Positions 22,501-34,572 are shown, numbered from the stretch's first letter. The stretch is DNA of 64,000 bases from Tyto alba (GCF_018691265.1 NW_024881316.1:7872819-7936818); one strand, 5' to 3'. Notes: a model not told the origin generated them from the sequence alone. Numbers and translations: made by a program.

Positions 22501-25500
22501 TGAGTTGCATTCCTTAGAAAAAGAGATTCTTTTGTATCTATTGTTTGTTTATTTATTGTTTATGCATACAGAAAATAAAAAATCAGCACCAGCACACTTT
22601 TCCTTGCTAATACTATGTTTGTTTAGAAAAGCAGTAGCAAAAGAGCAGGGAGATTTCATGTTTTACTGACTGAGCAAAGCTGTGTGGTTTATTAGACAAA
22701 TTAGGAATATGTGGGCACTGGCAACATCACAAAAAAATGTGTCAGATTCCAATTGATATAAGCTGATGTAGGTTTGTTGAAGAAAAGGATATAGATCAGT
22801 CTACGTTAGCTGAATATCTGGTCTACACCTTTAAAAGAAACTAGATCATTAGTCAGTTACTGTACATCACAGATTGAGCCTAACTGTGAAAAGACACTAT
22901 AGTATTATTGTCCTTTTCACTGCTGGCAGTAGCTTTCACAGAGGAACATATTCCATCTTTAATTAGGACACTGAATTTTTTAATAAGCTTACTAGAGAGT
23001 TGCTGAATGTTGCTAGCTTCTCTGTTGATCTGTTATCATACACTTAAGAAGCAGAAAAAAAAAAATCCACATTGTTTTCAGTGGGATTTTAATTTGAATA
23101 AACACTACATGATTGGACCTCAGAGTATGGTAAAGCTCAGTAAGCTCTGGTTCCATTTAGCTACTGTAAAAGCAAGAAGACAGCATCAAAAAGCAACTTA
23201 CTTGCTTCTGGAAGTCTGATTCAGGGCTTGCTGAGGACAAATGAAAGATTCTTAATGGCTTTAATATGTTTTGGATGAAGCCTTACAGCTGAGAACAGAG
23301 TAGACACACAGTATTGAGACTGAAATGCCACACTTACGGCTGGTGATTTTAAATCCCATGTTTTATAACTGGCAGTATGGTGCAGCACTTTGTCAGCGGT
23401 GCCAGGGTTCCCTAGGATGGGGGGTTACCTTAGCGTATGTCTGTCCACAGTCTGGCAGGATGCAGCATATCAAGATAGAGGCCCTCAGTGTTGCAAAAGA
23501 GAAATTTTATGGGGGAAATGGAAGAGTGGATGCCGTTAATTATTTGTATTTGAAAATAAAACTACTTTTAAAGTAGTCTCTGGCTGTCACACTGCACTTT
23601 CTTTAACAGTGCCTTCAAACAGCCATGTTTATGCAAGAAAGAAGACTGAGTGAGCTTTCAGGTTATACTTCCTGCTCCTCGTAAAGAGCTTTACATTGTG
23701 AAACATTTTTCCACTGCTCAGACTTCTGAGATGTGAGATGGATAACACTGCCACATGCAAAAGCACCTAGGCGTTTGTATGACTTCCAGCACTGTGTGAA
23801 TGAACGGTGCGTAGTTGTGTCAATGCCACACTACACATGACTAAGGTGATATAGTTCACAACACACCATCGTGATGTGGTGTTATTGTTACATGACCTTA
23901 ACAAGAGCTTAGACATTTTCCAGAAAGAATTACTGCATGACAGGAAATAGTCCTCGACATCTCTCTTAGGGAGAAATGCTCCTCCTGCACAGGGCAAAAG
24001 TAATTTCAGTCCTGGGCTGAATGGCACAGACTGGAAAGGATTCCTGCACTTTGCAGGAACTGCTGTGTTTTGTAGTACCTGAATAAAAAAATTACACTTT
24101 CAAAATATTGCTTTCATTCAGGAAACCCAGAAGATACAAGGAAGTTGTGTTACCCTTTCAATAAATATATAAGGTCTGAATGTTTGTTCCTGCAACAGAT
24201 TTTGTAGACCTTGAACAACAGGCACAAATCTGTGATTTTGAATTTGTATAAATAAGTAAGAATGTTTCCTGGAAACATTTCCACTTTCTTCTCACAAATG
24301 TGATTATGTTAAATAGTATAAATATAGTTTTTCCATCACTCTCTTGCTCAGCAGAAGTGACATAAGAAGTTTCAATAGCCAGCCTTTCTGACCATCATTA
24401 TCTGTTGGTTACCTACTGTCTTCTTTATTGCAGTGTCTATTTATAAAACTGTCCCTTCGCATTTTTTCCGAGGGGCAAGATTTAAAATTGTTTTGGCAAA
24501 TATTCTCCTTTAAGTTTCATTGAAGAATCTATTTAAATTTTTGGAATGGGTTCACAGCCTTTGTTTTACTAGAAGTGTCCCAGATACTAAATCTGCTGAA
24601 CACTATTTTGTGCACAGATTAAATATTTGAAAGTAAAATATTCCTTGCGTAAAAGATTTTTGACTTTGTTTGGGATTAACTGACATTAATATTAGCTATT
24701 TAAATGGCAGAAGTGTAGGTTCACAGGGCTGTCCAGGCTCCCTCCATATGCAGTTGGAAAGAAAGATAAACTTCATCTGGGTAATTCATTCCACTATAAT
24801 AATACAGGATGGTAAGCCTTCTGAGTAACCTACCTTTTCAGTGAGCAGTAACAGGATCCCTAATAATTAGCTTAGTAGAGCAGCCTCGATTTTAGATGAC
24901 TAAGCTAACTTAGATGAATCCCACCATTAGGATGTCACATTCTCATTCTGTCTTTTGATCTCTTGCTTTTCAAGGCCTGGGAATTGCATAGCCATGGTGA
25001 CATACTGTTTTTTTACAGAGAAACATTTTTTCGATCTCTGCCTCTCCTGCTGCTTCCTGTATTAATCAGTGATTTGAAAATCTCCATCATCTTCCAGACT
25101 CCTATATTAATTTATAGTTTGTGACTTTAATTATAGTTCAAATCACTCCCCAGATATAAGACTATGTGTTTTGCCTACATCCTCATTTTCCCCCCTAACT
25201 CAATTTCTGCTGATGTTTTAGTTAACATAGTACATGCCATTGCTCTAATTCTGTTTATGCTAATAGATGAATTCTACTCTCTTAACCTGCTATTTAGAAT
25301 AGAATACAGTGGAGTTAATTATATTCTGTGTGTAATATAATTCTGAACTCCATGGAATGGAAACAACATTTGAATTTTCTATATCTTTGCTATCTTATTA
25401 CTTCTAAAGTTTAAACAGATTTAGTTCAGGTAAACTAATGTTCAGAGATTTTATAAGTGAACTGTAGACATCATCTTCATATGGGCTTAGTTATGACTTA

Positions 25501-27389
25501 GTTTTCAGTCACAGAATGGCACAAAATTACTTGAGGTGTATAAAGGAATAAAATCTCAATCCCCCCAAAAATCCACAAATATCTGAGACCCAGTTTGTTA
25601 CCACTACAGTCATATACTAGCTTTAAATTTGCTTTCTTCATTTGCTTCTTTTTTTTCCATGATCAAGCACATATCTTGCTCTGAGGAAATGATGGGATCG
25701 GTGATACTTTTTTATTGCTACTGGTTTTGATACGTTATATTTTAGGAAGCTAATGTCAGAAAACCCCCATAATTTTCAATGATAGATTCTGTTGCATTAC
25801 TCTAGGTAGTGTCTTATGACCAGGCAAGATTATTCAAGGTCAAGTTTTTAGATGCTCCTGTAGCATTTTTAAAGAAAATTTTCAAACTACATTTTTGCCA
25901 CTTTTGCCATGTTTTTAAATATGATTGTGACAATGAAAGCTGTTGGAAGACAGACTCTCTCATTGGACCTGTAATTCTATCTAGATGTAATAGCATTTTT
26001 TTTCTAAAATCTGAGGCCACAATTTGGACATAGGTTTCAAAGAAAAGTGCTTAATCTTTTCTCAGAAGGCATTCTTTTGTTTTTAATGTGTTCCAGGTCC
26101 ATAGGCTATATAGTCTTCCACAGAATAACTGTACAATAAAAATGTTGGATCACACTGTCCTTGTAACAATTTTTAAATGTTTCTGAAAACAATATTAAAC
26201 TGTTTGGAAGAAGAAAGAAAAAAGGAACAGGTATTCCACTGCAATAACATTAGTAACAACAAAACTGAGCACTTCTGTCCCCCTAGTATGGGATGGGATA
26301 GGTAGGGGTCAATGAGATGAAATTCTTATATTGAAATATAAATGTTTCCTCATACTCACCTGATTGACTATTAAATAAACCTTACTTTTGGTTATTGGAA
26401 ATGTGATTTTACTTATTGTCGTGCGCTGCATTTTTTCTTACAATAAAATAAGAACTTTGATATATCATATTGTTTTCTTCTCTAAGAAATGCAGTATGTT
26501 ATTGTATCTCTGGTTGTCCCACAGAGCTGTAAATTGCTTCTATTAGTTTCCCTGCTTTTTACTTTTGTTGTCTTGGTAACAAAACATAATTTGTTCTTAC
26601 ATGTGTGTTATAGTCAAACTCTATAAGTTAAGGTTGCAAAATTTCTTTCAGTAATAAACAAGTATTTCCACCTGGACATAACTTCCTGGAAATGTCTGGC
26701 TTTAAACTAAAACTTTCTTAACTGAAGTTTATGAGAAATGCACTTTATCCTAAAAAGTTAATAGAAAATAATTTGCTTAATTTGAATGATGCACAATGGC
26801 AAAAAATATTTCCCAAGGGAAAAGAAAGATTAATAAAGATGGGATTCTGCAGCCTCATTTAGACATTTAAATGTTAGTCACATAGGTCAAACAACTTAAG
26901 GGTCCCCCTCAGTGGAGAGAAACAGATACCTCCAGAGAGCTACTTATTTCATTCCAAAACAGGTTTTTAAAATAAGGGAAAGTGGGAAGCTGATTTGCCC
27001 TTTGGAGATACCTTTTCCTCTCCTTTAGTTATAAGGAAAACTTTGTGAGATTACCCAAAATTCAGCTGGCAAGGTTTTAAATGCCTAACTAGAGAAGATA
27101 AATTCCATTCAAGAATTCTGTTCTTAGTAAGGGTAACTCAAAAGCATGTGATCTTAAAAACTTTTTTTTTTTTTTTTGCATATGGCTAATCCTAAACAAG
27201 TCTTTTTTTGCTCAGTGATCTTGGTTTCAAACAGTTAAGAAATGGTTCATTAATGGACAGATTCTCTGAAGCAAGAGCAGTCACACGTTCCTGGATATAC
27301 ATATTACAGGGCTTCAGGCAAGTGTTTTATTTACAGAAGACTGAATGTCAAGTATTCCATCTCGGACCTTCGATCACAATTATCTAATG
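19546..27389. other. Long AT-rich non-coding stretch, no gene seen
   Basis: Almost 8 kb without a recognisable gene or clear mobile element. Open frames stay at about 105 codons or less and none has a recognisable domain. Slightly richer patches at 21,240-21,480 and 23,320-24,060 gave nothing identifiable. It reads as old, largely unique intronic or intergenic DNA. Confidence 0.5.
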
Positions 27390-27858
27390 TCGTCTTCTTC
27401 TTCGTCGTCTTCGTCTTCTTCGTCTTCGTCTTCTTCGTCTTCGTCTTCTTCTTCGTCTTTCTTCTTCTTCGTCTTCGTCTTCTTCGTCTTCTTCGTCTTC
27501 TTCTTCGTCTTCTTCTTCGTCTTCTTCTTCGTCTTCTTCTTCTTCTTCGTCTTCTTCGTCTTCTTCTTCGTCTTCGTCTTCTTCTTCGTCTTCTTCGTCT
27601 TCTTCGTCTTCTTCGTCTTCTTCGTCTTCTTCGTCTTCTTCTTCTTCTTCTTCTTCTTCTTCTTCTTCTTCTTCTTCTTCTTCTTCTTCTTCTTCTTCTT
27701 CTTCTTCTTCTTCTTCTTCTTCTTCTTCTTCTTCTTCTTCTTCTTCTTCTTCTTCTTCTTCTTCTTCTTCTTCTTCTTCTTCTTCTTCTTCTTCTTCTTC
27801 TTCTTCTTCTTCTTCTTCTTCTTCTTCTTCTTCTTCTTCTTCTTCTTCTTCTTCTTCT
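27390..27858. repeat. Long (TTC/GAA)n microsatellite with CpG-bearing interruptions
   Basis: About 470 bp of TTC triplets. The left half (27,390-27,633) is broken repeatedly by CGT units, giving CGTCTT hexamers, and by one extra T near 27,460. The right half (27,634-27,858) is 225 bp of uninterrupted triplets, i.e. 75 units. Read as protein it gives polyserine/polyphenylalanine or polyglutamate frames, which are not genes. Homopurine-homopyrimidine GAA/TTC tracts can form intramolecular triplex (H-DNA), an established property of this repeat. Confidence 0.97.
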
Positions 27859-28570
27859 GTCTGATTTTTGTATGTCACACTGAATATTGTGGTCTTCTCT
27901 AAAACATTTAATAAGAATTTCAATTTTTTATTACTTAGTTAGAGACATTATCTTCCTAAATTTCTACTCTTTGCACATCAACAGCTATGGAGTGTAGACT
28001 AATAATGCATAAACTCTAATGACAGACATTCTACATCTTACTCAGAGCAAATTATACTTTTCTTGGCTAGATGTGTTAGAAATGTTTAATTCATAGCTTT
28101 GACCAAATACCAGCCCTGGTCCTGGAGAAAAAAGCTTTCTTTGATTGTTTGGTTTTGTCTCTCTGTGTAGAAAAATCTGAGATCATGATCCTGTAAAGGT
28201 AGATTTATGTCCTTCATATATTTTTCAGTAAAAAACTATATTTGTTTTTATATGCAATACTTTTTGGACGGTCAAACATGAAACTTACCCTTCTCTTGAT
28301 GATTTGGTCTATCATTTTCTTTTTTAGACATTTCAAGAGCTAGTCTTTTGGGATTTCCATACAGACTTCAAACCTCTCTAGAGGTTTGCACAGCCTCACA
28401 ATTATATTTTCTATTTTGTTCCTTTATCTTTTTCCAATATTTTTCAAAATGCACTATGTCTTCAGTGTAACTACTCATTGAGCACTGAGCTGATAACTTC
28501 ATAAATCTATCAGCAATGACTTCAAGTTCGCCTTTCAGAGTGGTAATAACCTCCTGTTCTTTGCAACCAC
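27859..28570. other. Non-coding stretch with one unidentified open segment
   Basis: AT-rich flank between the TTC tract and a CR1 copy. The part at 28,368-28,570 stays open on the minus strand with a charged, helix-like composition (see findings). It matches no family I can name. Confidence 0.4.
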
Positions 28571-29320
28571 AGAAGGACTTGTGGGTGATGTGGTGGTTAG
28601 AGGACGTCTTAGACATAGTGATCACAAAATAATGAGGTTTTGATTCTTGGAGAAGGAGGGAGGCTAGAAGAACTGCTACCTTGGACTTCCAGAGGGCAGG
28701 CTTAGGAGCCTGGTTGGCAGAGTCCCTTGAGAAGCAGTTCTGAAGGGCAAAGGAGTCCAGGAAGGCTGGACATTCTTCAAGAAGGAAATATTAAAGACAT
28801 AGGAACACCCTGTCCCCACATGCCAAAAGACAAGCTGTTAGGGAAGAAGACTGGCCTGGCTGAGCAGAGCATGCCCAAAGATGGGCAAGGTGGTGAAGGG
28901 TCTAGAGCACAAGTCCTATGAGGAGTGGCTGAGGGAACTGGGATTGTTTAGCCTGGAGAAGTCTGAGGGGAGACCTTATTGCTTTCTACAACTACCTGAA
29001 AGGAGGTTGTAGAGAGGCGGGTGTCAGTCTCTTCTCCCAAGTAACAAGCCATAAGACAAGAGGAAAGGGCCTCAAGTTGCACCAGGGGGTGTTTAGATTG
29101 GATATTAGGAAAAACTTCTTCACTGAAAGTGTTGTCAAGCACTGGAACAAGCTGCCCAGGAAAGTGGTGGAGTCACCATCTTTGGAGGTATTTAAAAGAT
29201 GTGTAGATGTGGTACTCAGGGACATGGTTTAGTGGTGGACTTGGCAGTGCTGGGTTAATGGTTGGACTCAGTTAACTCAAAGGTCTTTCCAACCTAAACA
29301 ATTCTACAATTCTGTGATTC
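28571..29320 (+). mobile_element. CR1 LINE copy with the reverse-transcriptase core deleted
   Basis: A fairly young CR1 in sense orientation. The first part, 28,571 to about 28,868, matches ORF2 just upstream of the reverse transcriptase: 'GAAGGACTTGTGGGTGATG', 'AGAACTGCTACCTTGGACTT', 'AAGGGCAAAGGAGTCCAGGA' and 'GGAAGAAGACTGGCCTGGCT'. From about 28,875 the sequence is the C-terminal/3' UTR part: 'GAAGGGTCTAGAGCACAAG', 'GTTTAGCCTGGAGAAG', 'TTGGATATTAGGAAAAAC', then GGTTGGACTCAGTTAACTC and the terminal ATTCTGTGATTC. The catalytic core of more than 1 kb between them is missing. The copy is also 5' truncated and cannot encode a functional protein. Confidence 0.9.
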
Positions 29321-31760
29321 AATAACATCTAACTTAGATTCCATGACTGTGCATCAATACCTAATATTGCTTTACCTATAGGCTTTTACATTATAATAAA
29401 TTGTTATTTTATTACCCACATTCCCCATACCGTGAGATGTCTCTGCATCTCTCTGCAATAAAATTTCATTTTCATCATGCTGTATAATTACGCATAATCA
29501 GAAAACTTTTTTGCTGCTGATACTTTCTTTTCCAAAGCTTTTGGAAGTCTAGTGCGTTTAACAAGTTAAATATCACCCTGCAAGCCTGCAGACTAACTCA
29601 GAGAACTTCAAAAGGTTTACAAAACACAGTTTCCGTCTACAAAAACAATGTTGATACTTTCTCCATCTTAGATTATTTAACTGAATATTTACTTATTCTG
29701 TTCTTTATTAGGATTTTAAACATTTAACCTATTTCTAAAATCAAACCTATTAGTCTGAACGATTTTAATTGTCCCTGAAGCATTTTTCCAAAGTTGCTAC
29801 AATTTTAGCAAGGAATTCCTCCAATTCTCCAGCTAATTTAAATGTTAGTCTATATAACACAGTTGCTAGTTAAAGAACTTTTAATTATGAGTTCTTTCAT
29901 GCTTAGAATTAAATATTACCTAGCTTTAGCAAGGAGTTACTATTTATTTAATTTATTTATACATACATTCATCTGACACTGAGACAGTTCCTCCAAGTCA
30001 TTTCCTGTGAGGAAAGGTTCCCACATGGGACTCTTCCTAAGTTTTACTGTACTGAAAAGTGATGGAAATCACTGCTTCAGATTTTCTACCATGGCCTTAT
30101 TCCTTTACTGTATTAAGTATCCTTCCTTTCCTATATTAAGTATCATCTGCTGACCCTACAAATTTTGTGGCAAGTATTTTGCTTCTAACATGTTTGAAAA
30201 CATCTTATTAATAACTTGATGCTTTTAGAAAATTGTTCTTCAAAGTAGTTTTTTGGCATATTAAAGTTTCAGAGTTAATTTGCCAGAGCTTACGTTCTTT
30301 TCCATTCACCTTATCTGGATACAATACAAATTTTCTGAAAGATAACTCTTTACTACTGTTATCCATTTTATTTTTACTGTTTAACTAATCTTGTTCTCTA
30401 TCGTTTCTATTGTTTAACCAGATTGATTTTATAGTTACTTTGTCCCTCTAATAAGTTGCCTTGAAGGAAGTTCCATACTAGCTACAGAAATTTTACTTGG
30501 CTGGTTCTTTTAGTTTACTTTTATCAAGTTTTATGTTTTTACATAATTTCCCTATTTGAAAGTGAACATCTTTGTAGTGGCTTATTTTTCGTGTGTGTTT
30601 CACTCCTGCTGTAGTTTTGAACCAGAATGTATTACTGTTAGGATTGTTCTCCAATAGATGCATTTTGAAACAAGTGCAATGTACATCTCACAAGAACTGT
30701 TTACTCACAAGAGTAGGCTTTCAGAATAGCTGTTTCAATCAGGAGCCGAAGTCTAACAAAGTAGCTTCCATCCTCTGAAGTTTGATCTGATGCTACTTGT
30801 TCAGATATTTATCCAAATCTTCCCGGAAATAGCAAAAATTTCCCATCATTATTGTGTTTATTGCTCTTGCAGCTTTTCTGGTCTCTCTTAGACACAGTTA
30901 GCATCTCAGTATTGATACAGAAGTTGTAATATCATATTCTTCCTGTTTATGTAAATCCTTTAACATTTTTGTTAATTTTTATTTTTAGCCATGTGGCTTA
31001 TAATTTTATTTGCTATAGCCAAAACCTTTGTCTGGCCTGCTTAAGCAATTTGTAACCTGGCATGACATGATTGAAAGATTGGCTTCCTTTCCCCAAGTTC
31101 ATAAGTCTGTTAAGTTACTGTCTTCATTAAAATTCAGGCAATCTAATTCACCCATTTTATGCTTTACACATTAAACATTTTAAAAAGTGAATGTGTCCAT
31201 TTCCTCTTGGAATCGTTGTCTACTTATATATGCCTTATTTAAAAGGAGTTTCATTTGCTGAAAATGAACTTGGCTTTTTTAATTCCTCATTTTTTTTATA
31301 AGATTCTCATTCCTCTTTACTTAAGGTGTTTATTTCAGTATGATCTGTATGCTCTTCTGCAGTTGGACTTTCCCATGGTGTTTTGTGTAGAAGTTCCCCA
31401 TAAACTTTTAGGTTTCATCTTCATGGTTCTATTTTCACTTAGATGAAACTCATCTAAAATAATAGACAATTTCATAAAATAGACATTCTACTTATTCAAT
31501 AAGATTTTTTCAGTTTCTGAGGAGTTTGATTACATTTACCTCACGCAACCGTCTCATATATGAACAAAAACTTAATCTTCCAGACTGGTGCATGACTTTG
31601 GTCACTCTTAATCTTGTACTTCTCACTGATTCATTTAATTTTAGCTCCAGAACCTCTGTTTTCCTGTCCCATATCATGCTACAAATATGGACCATAACCA
31701 TTGTTTTCATCTTAGTACTCTCTAGACCATGAGGTTCTTCACTGTATTAAGTCAGCATAC
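29321..31760 (-). mobile_element. Long ancient CR1 LINE fragment, endonuclease to reverse transcriptase, inverted
   Basis: About 2.4 kb whose plus strand follows the antisense of amniote CR1 ORF2 in order. Landmarks are 'CAAAGCTTTTGGAAGTCTAG' near 29,535, 'TCACCCTGCAAGC' then 'TTTACAAAACACAG...TACAAAAACAATGTTGA' near 29,572-29,655, and 'ATTAGTCTGAACGATTTTAATTG' near 29,749. Further on are 'AGTTAATTTGCCAGAGCTTACG' near 30,272, a 'GAAATAGCAAAAATTTCCCATCATTATTG' equivalent near 30,825-30,853, and 'ACGCAACCGTCTCATATATGAAC' near 31,543. The sense strand is minus, with the 5' side at the right. Stops and frameshifts throughout show long inactivity. The left limit abuts the younger CR1, which may have inserted into or beside it. 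Confidence 0.75.
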
Positions 31761-31909
31761 TCTCAATACTGTCATCACAGACACAGCAATCTATCCACCC
31801 GATCTATCTCCTATTATTATTCACTTCTTCACCAGAAAGTTCTGATGGAGGTTCAGGATATTCCTCTCTATCTAGTCAGATCTTGTCTGCTGAATATTTT
31901 CAGCCTTTT

Positions 31910-32705
31910 ACAGAACCACAGAGTCCTAGAACAGTTGAGGTGGGAAGGGGCTTCTGGAGATCCTCTGGAGATATGGAGTACACCTCTCTGCTCAGAGCAG
32001 AGTCAACTAGGAGGTTGCCCAATACCATGTTCAGTTACGTCTTGAATATCTTCAAGAATCAAGACTCCACAGCATATCTGGGCAACCTGATCCAGTGCTC
32101 CATCATCCTCACAGTAAAAAAGCTGTTATGTTCAGATAGAAATTCCTGCATTTCAGCTTATGCCATTGCATCTTGTCCTATCATTGGGCACCAACAAGAG
32201 GAGTCTGGCTCTGTCTTCTTTACCTCATGTCCATTGGGTATTTATATACATTGATAAGATCCCCTTGAGCCCCCTCTTCTCTAGGCTGAACAATTCCATC
32301 TCTCCCAGCCTCTCCTTGCATGTCAGTTGCATTAGTCCCTTCATCAGCTTCATGGCCCTCCGCCGGACTCCCTCGAGCTTGTTCTTGTCTCTCATGTGCT
32401 GAGAAGCTGAGACCTCAACACAACACTCCAGACTGTGTCTCATCAGTGGCGAGTAGAGCGAAAAGGTCACCTCCATCAACCTGATGGCAATGCTTTTCCC
32501 CTAATGGAACTACAGGTGCTTTTGGCCTACCTTGCTACAGTGGCACATCACTGGCTCATGTTCAACTTGTCCAACCAGACCCCCAAGTCCTTTTCTGAAA
32601 AACTGCCTTTCAGCTGCCTCAGCATGTACTGGTGCATAGGCTTACTCCTTTCCAGGATTATGGTTTGGCATTTCCCTTAGTTGAACTCGATACCCTCCTG
32701 CTAGG
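31910..32705 (-). mobile_element. CR1 LINE copy, ORF2 C-terminus and 3' UTR, inverted
   Basis: The plus strand begins CAGAACCACAGAGTCCTAG, the inverted CR1 3' tail, and runs through 'CTGGGCAACCTGATCCAGTG', 'CTCACAGTAAAAAAGC', 'TTGATAAGATCCCC', 'CTCTTCTCTAGGCTGAACAA', 'CTCATGTTCAACTTG' and 'AAGTCCTTTTCTGAAAA' to 'CAGCATGTACTGGTGCATAG' and 'TAGTTGAACTC'. This is the antisense C-terminal ORF2 region plus 3' UTR, about 800 bp. Less diverged than the ancient copies on either side. Short plus-strand frames of 66-123 codons in it are antisense artefacts. Confidence 0.92.
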
Positions 32706-32849
32706 AAATGTTTTCCCCTAATGGCAGTATTTCCAGAAGGCCTGGAAGTGGGCCTGCTTAGGCTGTCTCTGTACTTCTGTGGTTTGTAGTGTCACATTTA
32801 ATTTATATGACTTATAAAAATAAAAAAGGGAAGAAATAAAACAACATGG

Positions 32850-33030
32850 TTATGTCCAGTTGGTCTGTGGTAGGTATATTCTACATCACTATGCCTGCCC
32901 CCTTATTTCTAAATTTATCTTTGTCTTTCTGTACCTATGATGCTCAGATAAGTGCTACCTTGGCCATGAATAGTTTCAGTAAGCTAAATGATTCCCATTC
33001 AGATATTCTTAAAATTTCTAATCATCCTAT
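32850..33030 (-). mobile_element. Short ancient CR1 endonuclease-region scrap, inverted
   Basis: 'CCAGTTGGTCTGTGGTAGGTATATTCTAC' followed by 'CATCACTATGCC' and 'TTTATCTTTGTC' resembles the antisense of the CR1 endonuclease region, where 'GGTGGTCTGTAGTAGA' and a 'CATGACATCACC' block are conserved. It is too short and diverged for a firm subfamily, and separate from the 29.3-31.8 kb copy because the same region is already represented there. Confidence 0.45.
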
Positions 33031-34410
33031 TTGAACTTATATGATGTGTTAGCTTATGTTGACAACTGGTGCTGTCCAGTGTCCTATGATTTCTTCTAGT
33101 CACTTTTGCTTAAAGTGAAGAAGTGAGTAACAGTGAATTCTTCCATAAAAAAGACCAACATTTTTCCTTTGATAAGCAAAATCTATAGATTTCCTTAAGT
33201 TTTCTTTCACCCCCTGCTGGGGCTGTTTCTAAACGCTGAGTGATAGTCTTGCCACCACGGTACTGCTCAACAGAGCTTGAAATTAGCAAGAGGAGCTCAG
33301 GCTCTCTGACAGCTAGTCCTACCACGGCCGCCAAGTCTGAACAAACAGCAGCAGCTATTTTGCTCACAGGGGAAATAAGGTTAGTGAAAATATTAAAGAA
33401 AAGTGAATGCCACTGCTGGCATGGCAACACTTTGCAGTAATTGGCTTCTTGTGATTCATGCTGGCCTGACTCTGAGAGCTACAGATGGGAAGCTTAGAAG
33501 CTTTCGTTTGGAAGGTCTAGTTTGGAGCTTATAAGCTCTTCTTAAGAAATGGCAAACAGATCAAAAGTTCACTGAAGTAAGTGGAATTCTGTAAATTCCA
33601 AGAACATTTCTTGTTAATTTACTGTTCTTTGAGAGAATTCATCTGTTTGAACATTTAAGATAGTAACTGTTGTAACCATTAAGTTGCAGGTAGTAGTTTT
33701 CATTAAAAACTTCAGTCTTTGTTCTTTTCCAGAACTAAATTCTAATTCATTCATCATGGACAGCTAGCACTGTCCATTCCTTCTTATTATTGAAAGTAGG
33801 TTTGTATAACTAGATAATATGATTAATTTTGAAATATGTTGAAAATAACTTCCTGACAATTTGGTGTAAATATTATTAAAATAACTAATAAAGAAAACTT
33901 GTGTTGTTCAAAGGTTAAATACAAAACTAAAAAATCATTAACTGACATGAACAAATGGTGAACACAACTTGAAAAAATTAAATATTCCACTCAGATATAT
34001 ATATATATCAGTTATTGCCTTCAAATATGAACCAGATCTGAGCTATTCAGCTTAGTAAAGCAAACTGGAATTCTTAATTAATTAGACTCCCAGTAATGTC
34101 AAGGAGATTGTTTGATTATAGTGCTCTGTTGCTTGTCCAGGAGAGTTGTGGCTGATGGAGTTTATATTTCTGTTCCTGATTCTGCCTTAAGCATGAAACA
34201 GATGACAAAAATTAAAAGAAAAAAAAAAAAAAAAAAGTAACTTTTTTAAACCTTTCCTAAGCTTTATGTTTAAATACGGGGATATTGCAGATGTGTTTGA
34301 GTGAATTCAGTTCTGTCATTTACAGAGGACAAATCCTGAGTTCTTGATCTGTTCAAAGTTCTAGTGATTGACAAACATGATAATACTGCAGGTTGATAAT
34401 GGTAATTAAT
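33031..34410. other. Non-coding stretch with a small GC-rich patch
   Basis: Mostly AT-rich. At 33,180-33,430 a GC-richer, CpG-containing patch keeps frames open on both strands (see findings). A perfect (AT)7 run lies at 33,995-34,008 and a poly(A) run at 34,219-34,236. Confidence 0.5.
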
Positions 34411-34572
34411 GGGTTGTCCACAGAAGCTGTGGAGTCTCCATCCTTGGAAATGTTCAAAACCCAATTGGACACATTGCTGAGCAGCCTGCCGTAGTTGACC
34501 CTGGTCTGAGCAGAAGAGGTAGACTAGCTGATCTCCAGAGGTCCCTTCTAAACTCAGATATTCTGTGATATT
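34411..34572 (+). mobile_element. CR1 3' terminal fragment
   Basis: 'GAAGCTGTGGAGTCTCCATC', 'CCTTGGAAATGTTCAAAACCC', 'GGACACATTGCTGAGCAGCC', then 'TGATCTCCAGAGGTCCCTTC' and a terminal ATTCTGTGATATT. This is the CR1 3' UTR in sense orientation, 5' truncated to about 160 bp. Confidence 0.9.

Noticed and set aside
27345..27923. Open frames of 179-185 codons on both strands through the TTC/GAA tract
   Set aside because: They translate to runs of Ser/Phe or Glu/Arg from a triplet microsatellite, which has no stop codons in these frames. Not a protein gene.
31845..32680. Plus-strand frames of 66-123 codons
   Set aside because: They are antisense readings of an inverted CR1 copy.
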